40,622 nucleotides of DNA from Zygnema cylindricum (Eukaryota; Streptophyta; Zygnematophyceae; Zygnematales; Zygnemataceae): positions 1 to 40,622 of the forward strand of contig JBBHKE010002289.1 of NCBI GenBank assembly GCA_037447655.1. The letters run 5' to 3'. Below, in pieces: positions 1-10,399 of the stretch; positions within the stretch are counted from its first letter, which is position 1, and the number at the start of each line of letters is the position of its first letter. Both the position numbers and the translations under genes were made by a program. The notes beneath the pieces were generated by a model, which was not told the DNA's origin, searched no databases, and worked only from the letters and a program-made list of their open reading frames with translations.

Positions 1-1703
1 AGAATGGAATGTTTGTGCGTAATGTGCTTTCGGAGGTTCCATGTCCCATCCCATTACCTCGTCATCATCTTCGCCCGCTGCGGTTTCCTGTTCAAGCTCC
101 GCCAGTTTCAGTAGTAATTCCTGTTTTCTCCGGTGTAGTTTCTGGGCGGCCGTCAGAGCGGGAGTTTTGGAGGGCGATCCTACTCGCAGCGCTGCCAATT
201 CTGCGGCCATGGCTGCCATTTGCTGGCTTTGCTGTTGGATGATAACCTCCGGGGTTAATCGGGCTTGACTTGTTGGTTGTCGTTCTAGGTTCCCCGGGGT
301 GCGACGTCCCCAAGGGTAAAGAAGTTGCAGAGGAAGAGGATTAACGGCAATTTCACCTTCTCTGGTGAACAGTGCATATTGCATCATCTCTTTAGGGACT
401 CCATTTTTTCGGAAGCACTGCCATTCCTTGTGACCCATGAAACCGCAAGCCTCACACTTGGAACCCTCGGTAGTATATTTGCCCTTTATATCATTGGAGT
501 TTTGCGCGTCATCAAATTTTGGAAGTTTTATTTGTCGCAACTGGGCTTGCGACATCTTTGCAGTCTCAGATCGTGGCGTCGGCCGGTAATTGTCCTTGTT
601 CACCTGTGTTTTATCGTCTGACCCTCCTCCTTGCTTCCTTTCTTGCTGCCTCTTTGTCCTTTCAGCTCTCTCCTTCTCCCATTCCTTTTGCTTAAGAGCT
701 AATTCCGGTTTGAGCTTCCGGGGGCATCGCTTCCATCCATGACCTGTTTGTTGACGGTTCAAACAGTTATAGAGAAAGACACGGTCATAGGCCCCCATGG
801 CAGGTTCGGATCCGCTATCCACCACTTGTTTCCCCTTGAGCTTCCGCAAGGCTAAGAGCTCGGTGGACTCTTCATTTTCGGGAGGCATTTCTCCGGCAAA
901 TCTTGCAAAGTTCCCTCGGGTTTTTCCGGTTACCGCTTTTTCCTGGGCCTCTTGGTGGACAAAGTGATCATAAAGTTTCATTGCGGCCAGAGAGATTTCT
1001 TTGGCAGTGGGATTGACGTCCTGGATGGCCTGTCCAGCATTCCAATTATCGAGGGCGACCTGCCCCGTCGGTCCAAACGAATTTCGGACGGCTATGAAAT
1101 ATTTGGTTGCCATGGCCGGAAGATCAATGGGCGAGAGTTTGGTCTTTTGACAGAGGCTGGACAATCTGTTAAAAAGAGTCTGGGGTGTTTCACTCTTTTG
1201 GCAACGGAATTCCGTGAATTCCTTGATAGCAGATTCATTCCTCTCGGTGTAAAGGAGTCTCCAGGCATTCAAAAGAGTGGTATAGGGGGCTGGGTCTGCA
1301 ACCATCCGAGTGGCTGCACTGGCCTCCTGGATGGCCTGAAGCTGAGCGACGTAGGCTCGTCCTTGTGCCTGTAGTTTCATGTCCTCTGTGAAGAGGGCGG
1401 TGAGAGGATCGGCTGCAGCCGCAGCCAAGTCTGCTTCCGCTTGCAAGACTGCCTCATCAAGGATAAGGTCTGATATTTTGATGCTGGGAGCCATCAGAAG
1501 AGGTTGTCGTTCCTTATAGTCTGCCAAAGCTCCACCAGCAAGATAGTTCACCATCATGGGGAAAGCGTGGTCTCGAAGTCATCCGGAATGGCTCTGCCTC
1601 TATATTTGTTGATTTCAGATTGGGTGAACGACTTCCACATCAATTCAAAATCAGAGAAAGCGATTCTCGAGCTATCTCCTGTAAAGATCCTTGCGTCCCC
1701 CAT
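1..1703 (-). CDS. gag of an LTR retrotransposon (Ty3/gypsy-like), frameshifted, runs off the window
   Basis: Structural Gag protein that would form the retrotransposon particle. An ATG at 1703 (MGDARIF) opens a 49-codon frame that stops at 1556-1554; a -1 shift at the CTTTCCCC run near 1563 continues into a second frame that is open from 1578 to position 1 without a stop, about 525 codons. The middle (about 1280-960) has a capsid-like pattern (WRLLYTERNE, EFRCQKSETPQTLFNRL) typical of retrotransposon Gag. Two CCHC zinc knuckles follow: the first (about 762-721, CLNR-QQTGH-GWKRC) has Arg in place of the second Cys, the second (about 397-356, CEACGFMGHKEWQC) is intact. Two charged, coiled-coil-like segments lie after it (about 240-80). 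The frame leaves the window before any protease motif. The shift may be a mutation, or the ATG pair at 1557 may be an alternative start. Assignment to Ty3/gypsy rests on capsid style only. Confidence 0.75.
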
Positions 1704-1733
1704 TTTTTTTTCCTCCTCTGCAAGGTTGGTGAA

Positions 1734-3679
1734 CTAAGAAGAGGATGGTCCGGTTGGGCTGACAAACTGAACCGGTGAAATAACCCCGTGATCCGCGTCG
1801 GGTGGCTCGGAGCCTCCTCCTTCTCCGGTAGAAGGAGCTCCTTGATGAGAGATGGCACTCCCCCCTAGTGAGGATGATTCGGTTACTCGTGGAATAGTGA
1901 GATGACCTATATCTCCCTGGAGTTGGCCCTTCGGAAACGAGGAGCTTATCTCCTTGGGAAAAGCGGCCAGAAGTCCGGATCCTCTATACACAGGAGAGGC
2001 CCTTTCCTCCCGGCGAACTGTTTCCACCGAGGGAATGTGGAGAATAGGTTTAATCACCGGTGGTCCTTGAGGGATTGGTGGAGAAGGGGAGGGAGATGAA
2101 TGAGGACTACGAGGGAAAGGGGTATGTCTCCGTGTACACTTTCTGGAGGTTCTGGTGGAGGAGTTCTTTGATTGGAATCGTGAGAACGTCGGTGGGGAGG
2201 AGAGCAGGCAAGAACGTCGTACTTGTAGGGTAAGACAGGCGGTCCTGGTGACCCACGGACTGCAGCGGCCGGAGAAATAGAAGGCGAAGGAGATGATGCC
2301 TGAGGTGGAGATGGAGGAGGAGTAGAAAGCCCAAGGGAGATGTGTTGTCTCTGGTCGGGTTGTAATAATACCACGGCCTCTTTAGTTGGAGACCCAGCCA
2401 CTGAGACAACAGTAAGACGCTTAACAGAGGCGGCTGCAACGTTATGCGGTAAATCTGCACCCATCCCCTGTTTGTTAGGTCCTGTTGTTTCCCCTGCTTC
2501 CCGCTGAAGAGGAGGCTCCGTTCTAAGTTTCGAAGAAATCGCGGGAGCTGACATCTCCGTAGGGGTTGTCTGCACTGTAGGTTGTCTCTCAGCCGAGGGA
2601 CCTGTCTCTCTAAGAGGAGCTACCTGTCCCCTAAGGATCCCTCCTGATATTCGTCTAGCCTCCCTTATGAGGATCAATTCCTGTTCGAGGGCCCTCTTCC
2701 TCTCTTCTTCAAGAGCTTCCCAATCGATGGTGACGGGTCCAGCCCCCGTCGTAGCCTGACTTTGGGATCGCAAGATATCAACCAGTTTTTGTTTACTGCT
2801 CACCACCCGTGAAAGATCCGCAATCCCCAAACGCGGTACCTCAGGATTGGTGGGTCTAGAACGCCACAACCCCTCTGATGGTCGAAACACTGGAGCAGAA
2901 GGAGACTTTGAGCTCGGAGAGGTGGAATCGTAAGGGAAGAACGGTTCCGCTTTAGGTCGAGGAGCGAACCTGCCCTTGCGGTCTCGATGATCAATTCTTT
3001 AACCCTTCTTTGGCTCGGGTAACCCTCGCTTGCTTGTCCTTTCCCCGGCTTGTGTCCGATGGACCGCCCCGCCGTGAGCTAGCCTGCTGGTTGCGTTGTC
3101 CTGAGATGGGGTGGGTTGCTGGTAGGAAGTTGATGGTCCTTCCGGTTGCTCCAGTACGGAGGTTGGGGAGCCACTCTCGGATGAACTGCTGAGTATCTTC
3201 CCTACACCTCCCACAGGACGTACCACTCTTGCTCGATCTGACCTGGCTACCCGCTGCACCAACTCCTTCTTAACCTTTAACTTATGGAGATCATGAAGGG
3301 CTAAGATTTCTTTGCGACCTGGTCGGGTAGGATCGGTCACGATCTTAGGATCCATGTACATTTCTGCTATCGGTGCCTTAGATCGGGTATAGCGACCGAT
3401 CTCGGGAAGGTGACCAGTGACCGCTTTCTTGTGGGCCAACCCCTTTCTACGGCTTTTAGGGGATAAGGGCGGCCTCTGCGCCTTCTCCGCAGCCCTAGCT
3501 CTGACTGACTCAGACAACGTTGGGAAGTTCTCGGGGGAAAAGACAAGTGGAGGTGGAGGAGAGAGTCTCCCCTCTGGGTGCGTAGTAGGAGTGTCAACCG
3601 CAACCTCTGGGGGCATCTCTCCCTTAAGAAACCGCTCTACGTGTACTGGTGAGCCAAAGGGGGGTGCTTCCTTGGGCAT
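1734..3679 (-). pseudogene. Ser/Pro-rich ORF upstream of gag, interrupted by one stop and one frameshift
   Basis: Function not recognised. From the ATG at 3679 (MPKEAPPFGSP) the frame is open for 226 codons to a TAA at 3001-2999, then continues in the same frame to 2054, with coherent composition on both sides of the stop. Near 2110, at a CCCCTTTCCC run, a -1 shift joins another frame that keeps the Ser/Pro-rich composition and ends with TAG at 1736-1734, 30 bases before the gag ATG at 1703. The product would be about 650 residues: basic at first, a Glu/Arg helical stretch around 2740-2640 (ALEEERKRALEQE), then a Pro/Ser-rich tail. It precedes gag on the same strand, so it is probably an extra ORF or an N-terminal Gag extension of the same retrotransposon. 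A host gene is less likely because the spacing to gag is so tight. Confidence 0.5.
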
Positions 3680-5984
3680 CTGTGACTCTTCCTCAGAAAA
3701 AAATGAAAGAATAGAAATATAAAAATGCTGTCTCAGAATTAATAATATCACCTTGCCTTTAGAAAATAGAGATATAAAGTTAGAATGTGGAAAAATAGCA
3801 AGCAAGCTCAACCTCCCCCCAAAACGTAACGTGGACAACCAAAAGGAGACGAAATCTCCCCCTGAAAACCCCGGAACAGGTAGGGCCTCCTTAACTCCTC
3901 GGTTTCCGCGACCTGGAACCGGCAAGACCCTTCTTGGTTTCCAACAAACACCAGTCCCTAAACCGCCCAAAACAAGAAGGACGGTGCCAACCACCCAACC
4001 GGACTACGATTTCCACAAAGGACGGATGCAAACCAAGATGGCAATAGGGTCACAATCACAAGCAAAACAAAAGTTCTCCACAAGAAAGTTTGCTGGAATT
4101 TCTAGGGTTTTTTTCAAGAGACAGTACTGAAACAGCAACCTGTCTCCTTCGGCCCCAAGTGCCTTATACAAGCCAAGTTGTCCTACCGATAGTACCAAAG
4201 TCAAAGCAATACTAGAAGCCAATCACTGGCCAGGAATTGTTATCGTATAGACATAAGACAAAACAGGTTGTACTACATTCGGGGCAAAAAGTTAGGCAAC
4301 TATCTCCGGCTAGATTAGAAGCCACGTGGTTTTCTATGACACAATCTTGAGCAACAAAGTTATAAATTGACGTGAAACGCCTTACTTTGACTCACATTAA
4401 TAAATGCTCTATTCGGCTGGTGGACCTTAACTAACGTCCTACTGATAGCCAACAGCAAAATCTACCAGACTATCCCAAAAGTTACATGGCGTTCCACAAT
4501 GTAGCCCCCAATAGGACAGTTGGCAACTTGTCACATGTAACAGGATGGTAATCTTTGGAACGGAGTAACTTTGTCTTCCGGCCTCCGTTAGGCGCGAAAT
4601 AAAGTGCGTTCCGTTCAGTTAGGAAAATAGAAGAATCTGGTCCGGCTGAGTGCGCTCCTTTCCCCGTACTTTAAGGACCGTACAGAGGAAAAAGGGCCCG
4701 AGAATCCTTGGTAAGATAAAAGGGGTGCTTGTGAAGCACATGAGCTTGACAGTAAGTTCCATTGAAGAATCCTCAATGTACTAGCAATGTAAATTTGATG
4801 TGTACGAATAGACCCTTTGTGTTGCTTAAGTGTTCTAGTAGGCTGGGTGGAATGTATGTCGAGCACATTTTTCAGAGCGTCCTTAAGAATGGGCGGCAAG
4901 TGCAAGGAGTTGAAAAAGTCGTCGTTGACTAATTCCCCATGTTCCCACCATGTGCCCACTGAGTTTTGGTGATATCCTTTCGGGAAGTCATTGTCCCCAT
5001 AATAATGCATTAAGAGTTTCTCTAAGAGCCAAAGTATTTATTGGCCTTTTTTGTACATTTGTACTGATCTTAAGAGCATCTGGTAGCCTTATGCCTTGGT
5101 TTTTCAAATTCATACATCCTAGTTCGACGATGGTGAGCCAACGTGCTATTCTCACCCTTAATAAAGGTGAAATAAAACTCCAAATCACTCCTTAGGCGGT
5201 AAAAAGGTGCTTCTGAGATTTAACAATATCAGTCCATTCGAGACCCTTGACTAAAGTTCCTCAAATATCCTACGTGAGGCCAACAACGTTCCAACTAATT
5301 CCCTCCAAGTGTGTCCAACCCCAAAAGTCAGAGGCATAATGCAAGTAGAGTTGTGGGAAGAAACTAACTGAATCTCCAACTGCTGCAACTTATATTCTAG
5401 TTCCCCTCTCTCTCCACGTCTAACCCTCATCTTCAAGTAGTAATGCAAAAGATTGCCGCAGATTCGAGAAGGCACACACCTAATTCACAAGACACGCAAG
5501 ATGGCAATGGAGGGTGAATCCTTCTTTAGTAAGTGAGCTAAGGTTTAGAAGACACACAAAACTCAAAAGCCTTGTCCGAATTGCGTTTCTCTAAGTTATG
5601 GTACCTAAATTCCTTAGTCGATGCGGATGTTTAGCCCAATCATAACACGATAGTACTTTGCACCAATGGACTGGGACTGGGCTAGAGTCCTTTCCTTGAC
5701 GTTGTATCTATGGACTAAGCTGTGGGGTCAATCCCTAGAATTTTACCAAAAATTTGGCTTTTCCGTGGGCTTAGGGTGCTAATACATGCCCAGGGCCAGG
5801 AGGATAGCCCTTTGATAAGCTCTCTAATCCTGACTAATTTCCCTCCGTTCCTTTGACGTAACCTAGGTCGGTGGGAGCCTGTGGCAGACCCATGACCTAT
5901 GACCCCATTGACCGCACAACAATGAAAGTCATAGAGAATTTGCTTGGCCCATCTACAAGTAGGATGGTTCTTGCAGTCAAGTGT

Positions 5985-6040
5985 ATGTCGTGTTTGTCGT
6001 GTTTGCCAAGTGTTTCTCGTGTTTGTCGTGTTTGCCTGAC
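5985..6040. repeat. GTCGTGTTT short tandem repeat
   Basis: Several imperfect copies of GTCGTGTTTG follow one another, in two blocks separated by AAGTGTTTC. Simple local duplication; no function is implied. Confidence 0.6.
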
Positions 6041-6235
6041 CATGGAGGGATTTCCTTTCCCTCTACGTGGTGAAACAGCGTGGTCTGCTAGGGGAATCGA
6101 ACCTTTGTCAACTGTGAAGTACTCGAGTTCCGCAAAATAATCATCATCCGTGAGACAGTCGTCATCCTTGCAAATGTTGAAACGGTCGTCAATCCTAAAC
6201 CCTGACGTCAATCAATTTCAATCCTCTAAGTTCGG

Positions 6236-6372
6236 CGTCCGTTGTGGAAAATCCGTATCGGCATATGTTCGTGCATGTCGTGGAAGGTCCGTAGAGGTAC
6301 ATGCCAGAGTAGGTGGTGGAAAGTCTGTACAGCGGGGTGGGATGCACGCGTACGTCGCGGAAAGTCCCTAGC
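6236..6372. repeat. Degenerate ~37-bp tandem repeat
   Basis: Four blocks share the core GTGGAAAxTCCGTA (or GCGGAAAGTCC), starting near 6242, 6279, 6314 and 6356, with variable filler between. Copies are diverged. The array lies just inside the putative LTR start at 6454 of the minus-strand element and could be LTR enhancer-like repeats, but this is inference. Confidence 0.45.
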
Positions 6373-6808
6373 AACTCATCAACTGTGACTGAAGCCGCAA
6401 AGGCCTACACGTGGTATATGTTGTCACGGGATCCTAGCCGAGTTGGGCCTAACAAGTATCTAGTGGAAGAAGGGAGAGAGAGTTAAGGAGAGAGGATTTT
6501 TAATATAAAAAAATTCGAGCAATTGTAAAACAATTTGGTTGATTACAATGATTTTTGGTCGAATCTCTCTCTTGATAGGACATTTATGGAATGGGGTGTT
6601 AGGCGATACAGTCTTTTGTTCGATTTCGTGTCTAAGTCTTGTATGTCGGTTCGCGTCACATATATTTGTTTGTTCGGTATAGTAGTATGTTTGTAGTACG
6701 TTTGTTTTGGTTCGTTGTGTTGCGTGGTACCGTGTGTGACACTGTTTCAGTCTTGCTGCCAGATGTTGAATTGTGGTGAGGTGTTTGAGAGGCATGTTTT
6801 CCGTGCCG

Positions 6809-7038
6809 TGTAAACTAAAAATTGTTGTGTGTTTTGTAGACTAAGGTAGTAGTCGGTTTGGGTTTGATTTTTTAGTAAAGGATTAAGGGTGAGAAATTAT
6901 GTACAGAAAAGCTTCGGTTTTTAATATAAATGTGTATTGGCCAATGTGATATGTGAATGTTTTATATATGTGATTAATGGTGAATGCTTCCGCTCTGCAA
7001 TAAAGTTTAAGTTTGAGTGGCTAGTAGTTATCCTTACA
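6809..7038 (+). repeat. Probable 5' LTR (or its 3' part) of the outer copia element
   Basis: The right edge is well placed: the sequence ends ...TCCTTACA at 7038, followed after TT by a primer-binding-site-like TGGTATCGGAGC at 7041. A TATA-like AATATAAATG (6922) and an AATAAA-type signal (GCAATAAAG, about 6999) fit an LTR. The left edge is uncertain: TGTAAAC at 6809 mirrors the TTACA end and would give a 230-bp LTR, but the 3' LTR is missing, so the pair cannot be checked. Confidence 0.4.
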
Positions 7039-7102
7039 TTTGGTATCGGAGCTAAGCAAGTTTGAGTGGCTAGTAGTTATCCTTACATTTGGTATCGGAG
7101 CA
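7009..7102 (+). repeat. 49-bp tandem duplication carrying the primer-binding site
   Basis: The LTR end plus the PBS (AAGTTTGAGTGG ... TTTGGTATCGGAGC) occurs twice, beginning at 7009 and 7058, nearly identical. TGGTATCGGAGC differs by one base from the usual initiator-tRNA-Met complement TGGTATCAGAGC of plant copia elements. The near identity suggests a duplication younger than the mutations elsewhere in this element. Confidence 0.8.
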
Positions 7103-7141
7103 GGCTTTGCTCTCAGTGAAAAGTGGGTGAGGTTTGGTAGG

Positions 7142-8247
7142 ATGGGGAAGAAGAAGAAAGGTACTCCATCTTCAGCTGTCAGTCAAAGGCTTACACTTGA
7201 GCCTTTGGAGGAACAGCGATCCCCCGAAGTTCCTTCTCGTGAGCCTAGTAAAAGGGAACTCAACTTTGGAGGGGGCTTTAGAGGGGACAAACCTGGTTTT
7301 ATTCCTAAATTAGAAGAATCCCTTCCTCTAGATCCCTTTAGTCAGAATAGGACTAGTGGCAGTGGTACTAGTTTTGAGCCCAGTCCTCGTTATACTTTTG
7401 ATGAGTGGATGCGGGCAATGAAAGAGAGAATTAAGTTAGAAAAGAAAGTCAGTAAAGGAAAGAAGAAAATGAAGGAGCCGAGTCCCAACTCCAGTGACAG
7501 TGAGAGTTTGAAAAGCTCGGAAAGTTCAGAAAATCCAGAAAGCAGTGAAGATGAAAAAGCAAAGAAAAATAGGAAACAGTAAGGAAAGGCAAAAATGGTG
7601 GATGTAGAACTGGATGTTGGAGATGACGTTGAGAAAGATGATTCTTTCCGGATGCTCGGAAAAGCCATATTGTTTAATGGTTAAAATTATATAGCGTGGA
7701 AGAATTACACTAGGGGACAAATAGTTCTTACAAATTTGTGGAGGATAGTTACAGGTGAAGAAAAGAGGCCCAAGGATTTGAAAGGTCGATAGTTGTGGTT
7801 GCGAAAGGATATTTCCGCTTATACAGGATTGATGTTAAGTTGTACAGATACGGCTTTAGAGTTCTCTTTGGCCTACGGCACTGCACATGAGTGTTGGGTG
7901 GGCCTTAAGGGTCAGTTTGAGAAACTTAAACAGGATAAGGGGCAATATGTCTTCAAAGAATTGATTCAATTCAAGTTTAAGCCAATTGAATAAATTGATG
8001 ATGTCGTTAAGAGGTTTAATATTCTTGTCGAACAACTTACCAATCTTGGTAAAATGTTGGATAAATAGCACAAACTTCGAGTTTTTCTAAACGGTCTTCC
8101 AGAGTATCTTCAAAATCCTTGTGATATCTTTCAATCCCAGAAGCGGACAACGTATAAGTATGTAGTGAGCTATTTGAAGAAAGTAGATAACCCAAGGGAA
8201 GGTTCGAATAAAAGGGCTAGAAAAACAGCCTCACTTAATGCTACAGT
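7142..8247 (+). pseudogene. Outer copia gag, N-terminal part
   Basis: Gag of the outer element. The likely start is MGKKKKGTPS at 7142. A basic and Ser/Glu-rich region to about 7580 is followed by the conserved copia Gag core: FNG-NYIAWKN (about 7673), W at the IV-G segment, then a leucine-rich helical part ending KLRVFLNGLPEYLQ (about 8069-8110). Five stops lie in the same frame (TAA about 7580, 7682 and 7991; TAG about 7790 and 8067), yet no frameshift is needed. The frame enters the target duplication ACAGT at 8243-8247, where the inner element inserted, and resumes in phase at 14696. Confidence 0.85.
8243..8247. repeat. Target-site duplication, left copy (ACAGT)
   Basis: ACAGT directly precedes the 5' LTR (TGTAGAAATT at 8248) and is repeated exactly at 14691-14695, after the 3' LTR end TTTCA. 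Five-base duplications are standard for LTR retrotransposon integration. Confidence 0.95.
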
Positions 8248-9315
8248 TGTAGAAATTGATGGTCCATTTAAAGTATTTTCTAGGTCTAAATAGAAATATA
8301 GAAAGAAGCCGAGGCAATCTACCTCTAACTTCTCTCTCCAACTCTCAAACTTGTCGCAGTCACAGAGAAACTGGAGAGGAAGCTAGAGCCATGGCTACCT
8401 AGGCTATCCAGAGGTTTACGGGAAATATATATATATTAGTTTATTTATCGTTAAGGGTTTATTTACTAAAAGAATATGTGATACCCCCAGGATTTGAACC
8501 TAGTACCTGCCAGACAGTAATCAGCCGGTAGCCAATAGCCTTATCCGTTAAGTCTAGACCTTGTGTTACGTACTATAGGGTTTGATATTTAATTAAACAT
8601 CAATACGTAGGATAGTTCATTTAACTGAAACAGTTTACGTGAGACATAGATCCAGTAATGTAAAAAACCGTATTACGGTACGGATAAGAAACGAATACCG
8701 CCCATTTATTTCTTTAGCGAAACGAATACCATGCATGTATTTATTACGGCTACGATTAAATGTGAATTTCATCGGACGGCCGCAATTAACGCCGAGATCG
8801 CGAAAGAGGATTTCGTTAGTTTTTGGTCATCGCCAAATCGGATGACACATGGCGGAATGACATTGGATCGCGGCATCTCGAAGGATTAAGGGAGTGAATC
8901 TGGATATACCACGTGTCGACATTTAGGCTATGTGGTACAGTGTCTGTACAGAAAGTAGACCGGCAGCAGTACTTTTGTGTACGGAAGAATAATCTGATTG
9001 GCTCTATACATCAGTAGATAGAGTCTGTGAGAGAGATAAAACTTAGAAAAATTAGCGATGGAACCCACTCCTAGAGAGCTTCTGTACAAAAGGTCAACTT
9101 TGACTCTCCATAACTGACTGTTCAGGGGAGCAAATTCAACAATTCTTTTTGTTATCGACTCAGGGGAGTCTTGCCTTTATAGGGGTGAAAGTGGTCATAG
9201 TTATTGTCTACCAATGTGGCAATTGTTCTTGCTGAAACACAATGGTGTCAGGGAAATCCTAATGGCTTCTTGGAAGCTGTCCATTTTGAGGACTTATCGA
9301 GGTCTCAGAGTTTCA
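8248..9315 (+). repeat. 5' LTR of the inner copia element
   Basis: 1068 bp, TG...CA, matching 13661-14690 along its whole length. It contains a local direct duplication near 8675-8745 (two copies of a segment with AACGAATACC) that the 3' LTR lacks, which accounts for most of the length difference. A tRNA-like segment lies inside at 8480-8560 on the opposite strand. Confidence 0.93.
8480..8560 (-). repeat. tRNA-like (tRNA-Arg-like) sequence inside the 5' LTR
   Basis: On the minus strand the segment runs GGTCTAGACTTAACGG ... GGTTCAAATCC ... ATCAC. GACTTAACGGATAAGGC resembles the D-arm/A box of eukaryotic tRNA-Arg, and GGTTCAAATCC matches the Pol III B box, with a 5-bp T-stem (CTAGG/CCTGG) and about the right spacing. 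The acceptor stem does not pair, so this is not a working tRNA gene; it could be a tRNA-derived SINE piece or a tRNA pseudogene captured by the LTR. The 3' LTR copy is at 13889-13970. Confidence 0.55.
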
Positions 9316-9319
9316 GGTT

Positions 9320-10300
9320 ATGGGCCCACCCTCTAGGGTACCAATCTTAAATGGAACTAGCTTCATATACTGGGAAAGTATGATGATAGGAGCTCTATGC
9401 GAAAAAAGGTTTTGGGGGATAGTGAGTAGACGGTTGGGGCGTCCATTAAGTCTTGGAATCCCTCAGGGTTTGGAGGAAGCAGATTCACCAGGAAAGTGGA
9501 TCCACCTTCAACGGAGGAAACAAAGGAAGGAGAGGTGGTGGACAAAGGAAAGGAGAAGGAGACGACCACACCAATAGCAACTGGTTCGACATTCATGTCA
9601 ACTATTTTGAGGAACGAGGAGATTGATACTGAAACTTGGGACTTCAACAATTTGGCGGCAAAGCACTTCATCCTACGCCATCTCACTGAAGGACTTGCAT
9701 GTCCTCATTTGCTGGTAGAAAGTGCATCCGATCTTTGGATGGCTCTTATAGAGATGTACCGAAGTGGTACGATTCAGCAACGACAGTTAGCTGATCAAAA
9801 AGTTAAAGAGTATGTATACAAAGGGGGGAAGATGTTGGATTTTTGCAATGAGCTTGCTACACTCTTTATAGAGCTAGAGAAGGCGATTTTTTTTTTAGTG
9901 AAAAAGAAAAGGTTAACTGTTTACTGATGAAGTTACCCGATGAGTTCGAGAACATAGTAAACCGTGTGCAGGACTAACCTGACTCAAGGTGGATACAGAA
10001 CTCAGTGGTAGGGATGATTCTCGTTTGGGAGAAAACGATTGAGATCCGAAGGGGAGGAAAGAGTGGCCAAGCCTTGGCACTTGCGACCGATTGGAGGAAC
10101 AAAGATCCCCGGAAACCGATTGGAAACTATGGGGGGATGGAGCAGAAAAATCAGACCGACGAGTTCGGACAAAGGGCTCCCAAGGGTTTATGTCATTTTT
10201 GAAAAAAACCGGAGCACTATATGGCATAGTGCACTAAGCTAACCGAGCTTAGGTTAAAGGAGGAGCAGACCGGAGGTACCCCGGGAGGAAAGAAAAAGGC
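9320..10300 (+). pseudogene. Inner copia gag
   Basis: Gag starts almost at the LTR edge (ATG 9320). The N-terminus reads VPILNGTSFIYWESMM, the usual copia Gag opening, followed by a GIVS segment. A frameshift between about 9420 and 9490 moves to the frame with MSTILRNEE, then the helical core with a W-E-Y pattern to about 9890; another shift at the poly-T/poly-A area near 9890-9905 leads to LLMKLPDEFENIV. The zinc knuckle at 10191-10232 (CHF-stop-KKPEHYMA-stop-C) keeps C, H and C, but TGA replaces the second Cys and TAG replaces the residue before the last Cys. Confidence 0.8.
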
Positions 10301-10399
10301 CCTTGTGACATAGGTACATGAGGCGGAATCCGAGGACGAGGAGGATGAGCTCTTTTTAGATGAGGAGTTGGAGGCAAAACGAGGTCGAATTCCACAAAG

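Larger units (their letters stand above)
3700..6454 (-). other. Gene-free stretch; possible 5' leader and LTR of the minus-strand retrotransposon
   Basis: No convincing coding sequence on either strand. Read on the minus strand, 6454 starts TGTTAGGCCC, a common way for plant LTRs to begin. A PBS-like string TTTGGTACTATCGG lies at 4199-4186; it resembles the TTTGGTATCGG of the neighbouring copia element but has a 3-base insertion. If both are real, the LTR would be about 2.2 kb, but no TG...CA end sits exactly before the PBS-like site and the matching 3' LTR is outside the window. Treat the boundaries as guesses. Confidence 0.25.

Noticed and set aside
4615-5010. Minus-strand frame of 131 codons in the leader region
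   Set aside because: No motif, no conserved composition, and it lies in the probable LTR/leader of the retrotransposon.
7142-8247. Five in-frame TAA/TAG stops and no TGA in the outer gag, hinting at a code where TAA/TAG mean Gln (as in some ulvophyte algae).
   Set aside because: Elsewhere in these elements stops replace conserved Trp (TAG before ELVDRP), Tyr (TAA in TVPYNP), Cys (TGA before NECAQGK and in the zinc knuckle) and Lys (TAG in a knuckle and in WVFKTK). This is random decay, and the host exons and the minus-strand gag have no internal stops.
8480-8560. Functional tRNA gene
   Set aside because: Only A/B-box-like parts and the T-arm fit; the acceptor stem does not pair and the segment is part of both LTRs.
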